The translations under genes and the position numbers were made by a program. A stretch of DNA of 12,092 nt from CAZGSG01 sp964528095 (GTDB taxonomy: Bacteria > Bacteroidota > Bacteroidia > Chitinophagales > Chitinophagaceae). Under the pieces are notes generated by a model. It saw nothing but the letters and a program-made list of their open reading frames with translations, had not been told where the DNA came from and ran no database searches. The DNA is taken from assembly GCA_964528095.1 (NCBI GenBank), contig CAZGSG010000175.1:1-12092 (forward strand), in the 5' to 3' direction. Shown piece after piece: positions 7,228 to 12,092 of the stretch (its first letter is position 1; the number at the start of each line of letters is the position of its first letter).

Positions 7228-7268
7228 GCAGGACATAGCAGGACAAGCCCCGTGACAAAACGTGACAA
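7228..7268. promoter_or_regulatory. Four phased GACA boxes, probable regulator binding array
   Basis: Two perfect 8-bp direct repeats sit side by side: GCAGGACA at 7228-7235 and 7238-7245, and CGTGACAA at 7251-7258 and 7261-7268. Each pair has a 10-bp period, and the common GACA cores start at 7232, 7242, 7254 and 7264 (steps of 10, 12, 10), so all face nearly the same side of the helix. The array ends 8 bp upstream of the candidate -33 element at 7220, a classical activator position for the minus-strand small ORF/RCC1 unit. The neighbouring TPR/LuxR-type regulator is the obvious candidate to bind it (inference). Confidence 0.5.
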
Positions 7269-7320
7269 CGCCTTTGTTTAAAGCTATTTACCTGTATGGG
7301 AAGGAGGGGGGCGCTGTTTT

Positions 7321-9030
7321 TCAGCTGATGCTTTTAATAAAATCTTCCAGTTCTGTCTCCGCAGTAAGCTGTAGTCTCAGGCGGAGACGGCTTTTTGTTT
7401 TTCGAACCGCATCGGTGCCTATGCCCAGCATAGACGCCATATGCTTGTTACCCAAATTAAGACGGGTAAGTGCTGCAAAACGTATTTCCGCGGCAGAAAT
7501 ATCCGGGGCTATTAATTTCAGCTGTTTGATAAAACCCGGGTGGGCTTTATCAAACATGTCTTTAAACCGCAGCCAGTCGTTTTCGGTAAGTATGGATTGA
7601 TTAAGTAGTTCTTCATTGATCTCCATGCTTCGCCCTTGCAATTGTTGCTGCAGTTTTTCAATCAACTCATTATTTTCAATAATGTGCCTGGTAAACACTA
7701 ACAGTTGTTCCTGTGCGTTTTTTATTTCAGCTTCGGCCTTTTCTTTTTGATGCGTCAATTGCTGCTGCCTGGTTTGATGTGATTGTTTTTGCCACCTGAA
7801 ATAAAACCAGCCAGCAACCAATAACAGTACAATTCCTGCTAACAAAAGATCGCGTCTGGTTTTCTCCGACTGTTTTTCTCTTAATAAAATATTGATATTA
7901 TTGCTCGTTTTTTCAAAGTCAAGTTTTGTTTGTACCACATCGGCACGATTACTTGCTACGGCCAGGGTAAGTGAATCATTCAGCCGGTGATAGATATTGG
8001 CATAATAAAAGGCGCTATCTATGTTTCCTTTTTTTCTGAATACTTCACCTAGTGTAAAATAAGCGTTGCGGATAAACCATTGGTTTGCCGGCTTAAAACT
8101 GCTTACAATGCGAAAACTCTCTTTGGCAAGAAGAAAAGCGCTGTCAGTTTTATTTTTCCGGAGATATATGAGTGCGATGCGGTGCAGGGTATTGCCTGCA
8201 TTATTGATCTCATTGTTAATAGTTGTATTGTAATCCGCCCAGAGTAAAGGCAATGCCTTGTCATCTTCTTTTTGCTCAAAATACAGCGAACCTATATTGC
8301 CTTTTATAATGGCCTGCCATATGGTATCCTGATTTGCCACGGCACCGGCTATGCCTTTATTATACCAAAAGAAAGCAGTATCATAGTTGCCCAGCCGCTG
8401 GTAAGCAAGTGCCATAGTGTTCAGCGAAGAAACAGCTTGTTTTTTTTCATTGGGTGATGAGTTGACACATTGTTCTATGTATTGTATTGCCTGGTCATAC
8501 TCCTGCATTTTATACAATACTTCACCCAGGGTGCAAAACGCCTGTGTATTCTTGCTGAAAAAAAAGTTGTCGCCCAGCTTTTTTCTTAACTCGGCGGCCT
8601 TCAAAAAATAAAACAATGCTGTTTCCGGTTTGTCTGATGAAAGGCAATAGTTACCGTAAATTTCAAAACATTCTACCATCAGGTATTCGTTACCACTTTC
8701 CACCGCTTTTTTTATTGCCTGCTGCATGTAGATATTCCCTTCAGTGCTATAAAAAGGGAAACGGATCATGACCACTGCTTTCCAGGACAGGCTGCGGGCA
8801 GCGAGGAAAAGGTCGCTGCTGTTGGTTTGATCATTTAATAAATGAAGGAATTGGACCCTTGTAGCAGAATCAGCTTGCTGGTAATAACCGCGAAGCAGGG
8901 AATCATTTTTGGCAAAATGTTGTTCATCCCTGTTGCCAAGTAGTTTAAGAAGGGTTTGGTCACCCGCTTTTTGCTGAGCCGATAATGAAAATGCAATAAG
9001 GGATAAGATTATAATGAGTAGTGGCTTCAT
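7321..9030 (-). CDS. Membrane-tethered TPR sensor with C-terminal LuxR-type HTH regulator domain
   Basis: A 569-residue one-component regulator that spans the inner membrane. Order: signal sequence 1-19 (ending LSAQQ); periplasmic helical TPR-like repeats at about 70-350 (e.g. YLMVECFEIYGNYCLSSDKP, AVSSLNTMALAYQRLGNYDT); one transmembrane helix at 393-411; a Gln/Glu-rich coiled coil at 412-468, likely for dimerisation; and a cytoplasmic DNA-binding end at about 508-552 with the LuxR/GerE-like pattern DISAAEIRFAALTRLNLGNK, then HMASMLGIGTDAVRKTKSRL. There is no kinase or receiver domain, so a periplasmic signal would pass straight through the membrane to DNA. This architecture is common in Bacteroidota. 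It is encoded just upstream of the small ORF and RCC1 gene on the same strand, with the GACA array in between. The signal and regulon are unknown. Confidence 0.88.
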   Translation of the reverse strand: MKPLLIIILSLIAFSLSAQQKAGDQTLLKLLGNRDEQHFAKNDSLLRGYYQQADSATRVQFLHLLNDQTNSSDLFLAARSLSWKAVVMIRFPFYSTEGNIYMQQAIKKAVESGNEYLMVECFEIYGNYCLSSDKPETALFYFLKAAELRKKLGDNFFFSKNTQAFCTLGEVLYKMQEYDQAIQYIEQCVNSSPNEKKQAVSSLNTMALAYQRLGNYDTAFFWYNKGIAGAVANQDTIWQAIIKGNIGSLYFEQKEDDKALPLLWADYNTTINNEINNAGNTLHRIALIYLRKNKTDSAFLLAKESFRIVSSFKPANQWFIRNAYFTLGEVFRKKGNIDSAFYYANIYHRLNDSLTLAVASNRADVVQTKLDFEKTSNNINILLREKQSEKTRRDLLLAGIVLLLVAGWFYFRWQKQSHQTRQQQLTHQKEKAEAEIKNAQEQLLVFTRHIIENNELIEKLQQQLQGRSMEINEELLNQSILTENDWLRFKDMFDKAHPGFIKQLKLIAPDISAAEIRFAALTRLNLGNKHMASMLGIGTDAVRKTKSRLRLRLQLTAETELEDFIKSIS

Positions 9031-9225
9031 TGAAGCACTAAATTAAAGAATCTGCAATAAAGGGAAAGGTGTAATTCGTTAGGCTGCGCATGATCTTTTC
9101 CAATCTCTTTTATTGCGGCATTATCAGTACCCGGATGCCGGAAGGTGAAATGGTGGAAGCGCAGCGCGAAGCTAATTTTCCGTTAAGTATTCTTACAGGT
9201 AAATGAAATACTGGCGGCAGGCTAT

Positions 9226-9597
9226 CTAGCTTTCTGATTCGCTTTCTTCTAATTCACGTTGTTTTTCTTTTATAGATGCTGAATGGGCTGTTCCCCATTT
9301 GTCGATCTGTGATAAAATTGGGAGCACACTTTCACCAAGAGCAGTAAGCTCGTATTCCGATTTCCTGGGATAAACATCCTCCGCATACTTATCTATAACC
9401 CCAAAAAATAATAGCTCCGCAAGTTGCATTTCAATTACCCTTAAAGTACTGCCGGGAATGCTTTTATGAATTTCTACAGGGCGAACGATCCCGTTTTTTA
9501 TAGCATCAAGAATACACAACTTCCATTTGCCTCCAAAAATTTTCATAGCTACCCGGATGCCACAGTTCAGGTCATCTTCTATCTTCTTTGTGTACAT
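9226..9597 (-). CDS. HxlR-family winged-helix transcriptional regulator
   Basis: A 123-residue cytoplasmic regulator typical of the HxlR family in length and layout: a cysteine near the N-terminus (C12), GGKWKLCILDAI at 22-33, the recognition region RPVEIHKSIPGSTLRVIEMQ at 39-58, and the wing and end signature YPRKSEYELTALGESVLPIL at 76-95. Members bind DNA as dimers, and some sense electrophiles or oxidants through the N-terminal cysteine. The tail from 108 on is acidic and Glu/Ser-rich (ending ELEESESES), likely disordered. It is divergent from the DUF2306-like membrane gene with 137 bp between the start codons, an arrangement usual for HxlR regulators and their targets. It very likely represses or activates that neighbour and itself. 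Confidence 0.92.
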   Translation of the reverse strand: MYTKKIEDDLNCGIRVAMKIFGGKWKLCILDAIKNGIVRPVEIHKSIPGSTLRVIEMQLAELLFFGVIDKYAEDVYPRKSEYELTALGESVLPILSQIDKWGTAHSASIKEKQRELEESESES

Positions 9598-9614
9598 AGT
9601 GAGGTTTTAAAGAA

Positions 9615-9646
9615 CAAATGTATCCATTTTCTGTATGCAGCTCCAA
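9615..9646 (-). promoter_or_regulatory. Strong Bacteroidota-type promoter match for the HxlR gene
   Basis: On the minus strand, TTG (9646-9644) is followed after 21 bp by TACATTTG (9622-9615), a perfect TAnnTTTG. Transcription would start near 9609, about 12 nt before the ATG at 9597. An adjacent GGCACCATGCC segment (9649-9659) has short dyad symmetry and could be part of an operator. Confidence 0.55.
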
Positions 9647-9734
9647 TGGCACCATGCCGAATCTTTTTTCGGTTATTGTTTACCCTTTTTGTTTACAGGA
9701 GTTTTGTATTGCAAAAAATCGAAGCAGAAGGTTT

Positions 9735-10376
9735 ATGGACAACAAAATAGTAAAAGACCCCGGATTAAGATTAGGCCACACCGATATAATTCCCTTATTA
9801 TCATGGATCATTGTAGCGTTTCTGACCTGGTTGTTTATGCACGGTGCAGAACATTTTCTCACGTTAACACCGGAGGCGTTAGGTAAATATTTTAAGTTAA
9901 AATGGATATTGATAGCCCATATAACTGCGGGCGGCGGAGCACTTTTGTTAGGATTGATCCAGTTTTGGGAAAAACTGAGAATGTATAGCTGGAAACTGCA
10001 CCGGATGCTGGGAGCATTTTACCTGCTTGCTGTGTTGGTAAGTAGCAGTTGTGCCCTTATACTGGCTTTTACCACGGCATACAAAGTCAACTGGGCTTAC
10101 GCTTTTTCATTGCAGGTGTGGGTGAGTGTTTGGATCAGCGCTACATTTATTGCCTACTACGCCGCCATCAAAAAAAGATTCAAACTACATAAGCAATGGA
10201 TGACAAGAAGCTATATCGTAACGCTCGCGTTTGTCGTTTCAGGTCTTGCCATCAAGCTACCCATCGTTCAAAAATTAGGCAGCTTCGCTGAAATTTCTCC
10301 ATCCTTATTTTGGATGGGATGGGCGGTACCGCTGTATGTGTATGAGATTTTGCAGAGTGGTAAAGCGAAAGGATAA
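9735..10376 (+). CDS. DUF2306-like six-span membrane protein
   Basis: A 213-residue integral membrane protein with about six hydrophobic spans (near 19-36, 57-76, 92-112, 122-144, 158-174 and 190-207). Conserved-looking features match the DUF2306 family: AHITAGGGALLLGLIQF at 61-77, KLHRMLGAFYLLAV at 87-100, and FKLHKQWMTRSYIVTLAFV at 149-167. The histidines at 62, 89 and 152 recall a cytochrome-b-like or redox membrane fold, but heme binding is not shown. The ATG at 9735 is chosen because it starts MDNK, a sensible cytoplasmic N-terminus; an in-frame ATG at 9618 would add 39 residues overlapping the HxlR promoter and is unlikely. It is divergent from, and probably controlled by, the HxlR-family gene. 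The function is unknown. Confidence 0.88.
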   Translation: MDNKIVKDPGLRLGHTDIIPLLSWIIVAFLTWLFMHGAEHFLTLTPEALGKYFKLKWILIAHITAGGGALLLGLIQFWEKLRMYSWKLHRMLGAFYLLAVLVSSSCALILAFTTAYKVNWAYAFSLQVWVSVWISATFIAYYAAIKKRFKLHKQWMTRSYIVTLAFVVSGLAIKLPIVQKLGSFAEISPSLFWMGWAVPLYVYEILQSGKAKG

Positions 10377-10457
10377 TGATTTTAATAATACTACATAGGA
10401 GTTCACGATACAGTCTTAGTTATGCGAACTTAACTTCTAATAAGACCGGGTTGGAGC

Positions 10458-10472
10458 AGGAAGATTCTTCCT
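10458..10472. repeat. Perfect 15-bp palindrome overlapping the stop codon of the winged-helix gene
   Basis: AGGAAGATTCTTCCT has 7-bp arms around a single T. It spans the end of the minus-strand regulator gene and lies in the 94-bp convergent gap. As RNA it could form a 6-bp stem with a 3-nt loop, but no T-tract follows in either direction. Confidence 0.4.
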
Positions 10473-11358
10473 AAGAGCTAATTTCAAGCTTGTATCCTTT
10501 GCCGCGTATAACAACAATTTTGATTTTCGGGTCAAATTCCAGTTTTTTTCTAAGTTTTGATATGAACATATCCAGACTGCGCCCGACAATAACACCTTCA
10601 TCTTCCCATACCTCTTTTTGCAGCCGGCTTCTCTCTATAGTCTCGTTAGGAGATGATGCGAAAATGAGCAATACACGGGTTTCCGTTCCCGTCAGGTCTA
10701 TTGTTTTTCCATTTAGTATAAGCTTCCGGCTCTTCGCATCGAACAACACCGAGCCCAAATTAAACATACTGGTACACTGATCGTCAGGTAAATTTCTTCG
10801 CGGCTTAACAGATCTCAAAAAAACAAACCCAAAAAATGCTAAAAATGGGAGGCTGTACAAAAGATATTCATTCTTTGCTGTAATTATTCCTGCCGGTTTG
10901 AATTTAATGTTGATCATGTAACATGCTCTTGGTTGTTCTCTTCCTATGCATGCTATAATATCATCTTTTTTATTCTTGGATATAGCGTATCCATATGCCA
11001 CACTGGAGCTGCCACAGTTCAGAACGTTAACAATATAGTCACGCGCGTCGGGGTCTTTGGCCAACAAACGCTGGGTAGTGTTCACCAGGGAGTCGGCATG
11101 AAAAGTGAGCTCATTCTCAAACCCGATCTGGTATTCATTTTCGCCGATCTTTTTTACAGGAAGTACCCGTGATGTACTGTCGCCCGACTGCAGGAGTATT
11201 TCATGCCCGATCCTGCGGAGTAAAACTTCCCTTCTGGAAATATCAAAATCGTCATTACCCATATTGAAAGCCACGCAGATCACAGAGATAAACAACAGTA
11301 GTATCAATGCAAACAGGTATTTGCGTTTTCCGGAGAAGAGATTTGGCCTAACATGCAT
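10471..11358 (-). CDS. ToxR/CadC-style membrane-bound winged-helix regulator
   Basis: A 295-residue regulator with two membrane spans. Residues 14-31 form the first span, 32-165 a periplasmic domain with cysteines at 115, 137 and 146 that could form a disulfide, and 166-182 the second span. Residues 198-293 are an OmpR/PhoB-type winged helix: strands FNLGSVLFDAKSRKLILNGK, TGTETRVLLIFASSPNETIE, recognition helix in VGRSLDMFISKLRKKL (258-273) and the wing ending VIRGKGYKLE. In ToxR and CadC the winged helix is N-terminal; here it is C-terminal, which with two spans still places it in the cytoplasm. No receiver domain is present, so it is a one-component sensor. It is divergent from a propeller sensor gene, with 204 bp of shared control region rich in repeats. 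The target set is unknown; autoregulation is likely. Confidence 0.88.
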   Translation of the reverse strand: MHVRPNLFSGKRKYLFALILLLFISVICVAFNMGNDDFDISRREVLLRRIGHEILLQSGDSTSRVLPVKKIGENEYQIGFENELTFHADSLVNTTQRLLAKDPDARDYIVNVLNCGSSSVAYGYAISKNKKDDIIACIGREQPRACYMINIKFKPAGIITAKNEYLLYSLPFLAFFGFVFLRSVKPRRNLPDDQCTSMFNLGSVLFDAKSRKLILNGKTIDLTGTETRVLLIFASSPNETIERSRLQKEVWEDEGVIVGRSLDMFISKLRKKLEFDPKIKIVVIRGKGYKLEISS

Positions 11359-11370
11359 GGTGTCAAGGTT

Positions 11371-11401
11371 TTATTTACAAAGTTTACATTCTTATTTACA
11401 A
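11371..11401. promoter_or_regulatory. Direct repeat TTATTTACAA with two-helical-turn spacing
   Basis: TTATTTACAA occurs perfectly at 11371-11380 and 11392-11401, a 21-bp period, with a third TTTACA at 11383-11388 between them. It starts 13 bp upstream of the winged-helix gene's start codon. OmpR/PhoB-type domains typically bind direct repeats of about 10-11 bp spacing, so it is a good candidate autoregulatory site (inference). Confidence 0.4.
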
Positions 11402-11423
11402 TCAAAATCCCCGCGTTGCAAGA

Positions 11424-11456
11424 TATCAAAGTAATTTGGCTGGATCAACTTTGATA
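11424..11456. promoter_or_regulatory. Perfect 9-bp dyad TATCAAAGT / ACTTTGATA
   Basis: The arms at 11424-11432 and 11448-11456 are exact reverse complements separated by 15 bp, with half-sites 24 bp apart. It lies near the middle of the divergent region between the winged-helix regulator and the propeller gene, as expected of an operator serving both. Confidence 0.45.
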
Positions 11457-11562
11457 GGATATGAACAAAAAAAATGCCCTGGTGTTCGCTAAAAAATGAA
11501 AGAAAGAAACTGCACTGACCGCTATGGGAACCCTGCAGTATTACCAACAGTAAAAATAGATT

Positions 11563-12092
11563 ATGAAATACATACACTTATATACTTTGTTCTTACTGTC
11601 TGTTTTGCACGCTTTCTGCGGACAAAACCAAACAAATACACCCAAAGATAACATCAAGTCCGAAACCAAAGCAATAGTCACTTCCCATGGGCCTAACACA
11701 ATGGTTCGTAATATAAAAAAAGGCAGCAATGGCACTATTTTGATTGCTGCGTCGTTTGGTGGTTTTTTTCGATACGATGGAAAAACGTTTACCAATCTTA
11801 CAAGCAAAATAGGTTCAAGCAGATGCTGGGAGGTTCTGGAAGATCAGCACGGAAACTTTGGTTCGCTACTACTGATTCAGGTGTTTATTATTACAATGAG
11901 AAATCCTTTCAACATTTTACGACCAGGGAGGGACTTGCTAATAATGCGGTCAGGTCTATTTATGAAGATAAGGCCGGCATTATTTGGTTCGGCACCGGAG
12001 GTGGAGTAAGCCGTTATGATGGGAAATCCTTTCGAAATTTTACAACGAAAGACGGACTGCCCAATAATGATATTACTACTATACTTGAAGAC
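11563..12092 (+). CDS. Exported two-component-regulator propeller protein, partial and frameshifted
   Basis: The protein begins with a signal peptide (1-19, near HAFCGQ) followed by repeats of the type found in the sensor propellers of Bacteroidota hybrid regulators. Frame one encodes residues 1-99 and one blade (NIKKGSNGTILIAASFGGFF, then RYDGKTFTNLT). At 11859 the sense jumps back one base: reading from TGG at 11859 gives 78 uninterrupted codons to the window edge, with two more blades (WFATTDSGVYYYNEKSFQHF, and AGIIWFGTGGGVSRYDGKSF) and linkers EGLANNAVRSIYED and DGLPNNDITTILED. The plain frame-one reading continues to 12009 but yields non-propeller sequence. The gene continues beyond the window, where a histidine kinase or DNA-binding part may follow. 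It is divergent from the membrane-bound winged-helix regulator. Confidence 0.82.
11857..11861 (+). other. Apparent -1 frameshift site in the propeller gene
   Basis: The sequence reads GGA AAC TTT GGT TCG, but the protein pattern DQHGNFW-FATTDSG needs AAC TTT TGG TTC. One T is missing from a run that should hold four. The context does not match a canonical slippery heptamer, so a real one-base deletion or a sequencing error is more likely than programmed shifting. Confidence 0.8.

Noticed and set aside
7228..7268. CRISPR-like interpretation of the GACA repeats
   Set aside because: Repeat units are only 8 bp with 2-bp gaps, there are no spacers and no cas genes; the pattern fits a protein-binding array.
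9618..9734. Upstream start for the DUF2306-like gene (adds 39 residues)
   Set aside because: The region overlaps the HxlR promoter and possible operator, and the added residues do not resemble a conserved part of the family. The ATG at 9735 gives a natural start.
11854..11860. Programmed -1 ribosomal frameshifting at AAACTTTG
   Set aside because: The heptamer does not fit X-XXY-YYZ in the reading frame and no strong downstream structure was evident. A missing T is simpler.
11860..12009. Frame-one continuation of the propeller gene to 12009
   Set aside because: The translated sequence loses the propeller pattern immediately after residue 99, while the -1 frame carries two clear blades.

Overview
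The window looks like chromosomal DNA of a member of the Bacteroidota, most likely a Chitinophagaceae-type soil or water bacterium; the family placement is inference. The evidence is a secreted protein with a type IX secretion (T9SS) C-terminal sorting domain, several matches to the Bacteroidota promoter pattern (TTG, about 19-21 bp, TAnnTTTG), A-rich leaders instead of Shine-Dalgarno sites, a membrane-tethered TPR/LuxR-type regulator, and a two-component-regulator propeller protein. No rRNA, tRNA, CRISPR array, insertion sequence, integrase or phage gene was seen.

Layout. 143-4594 (+): an exported four-TPR protein; an AraC-family regulator with a possible palindromic control site ahead of it; then three tightly spaced genes that look like one operon: a GNAT acetyltransferase, a 642-residue exported protein of unknown family carrying an HEGRH (HExxH) zincin motif, and a VOC/glyoxalase-fold protein. 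4595-4760: convergent gap with AT-rich inverted repeats. 4761-9030 (-): a T9SS-secreted seven-repeat RCC1 beta-propeller protein, an overlooked 48-codon single-span membrane ORF with a TTG start (7027-7173), and a periplasmic-TPR/transmembrane/coiled-coil/LuxR-type regulator. Directly upstream of the small ORF are a promoter-like sequence and four helically phased GACA boxes (7228-7268). 9226-10376: an HxlR-type repressor divergent from a DUF2306-like six-span membrane protein. 10471-12092: a ToxR/CadC-style membrane-bound winged-helix regulator divergent from a propeller sensor gene that runs off the window and carries an apparent -1 frameshift near 11859. Their shared intergenic region has a perfect dyad and a two-turn direct repeat.

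How the genes may work together (inference). The theme is envelope sensing and secreted or exported beta-propeller and TPR proteins. Two different membrane-tethered one-component regulators each sit beside a propeller-protein gene, and each neighbourhood has operator-like repeats. The least familiar items are the HEGRH protein with its operon partners, and the unit formed by the GACA boxes, promoter, small membrane ORF and RCC1 protein next to the TPR/LuxR regulator.
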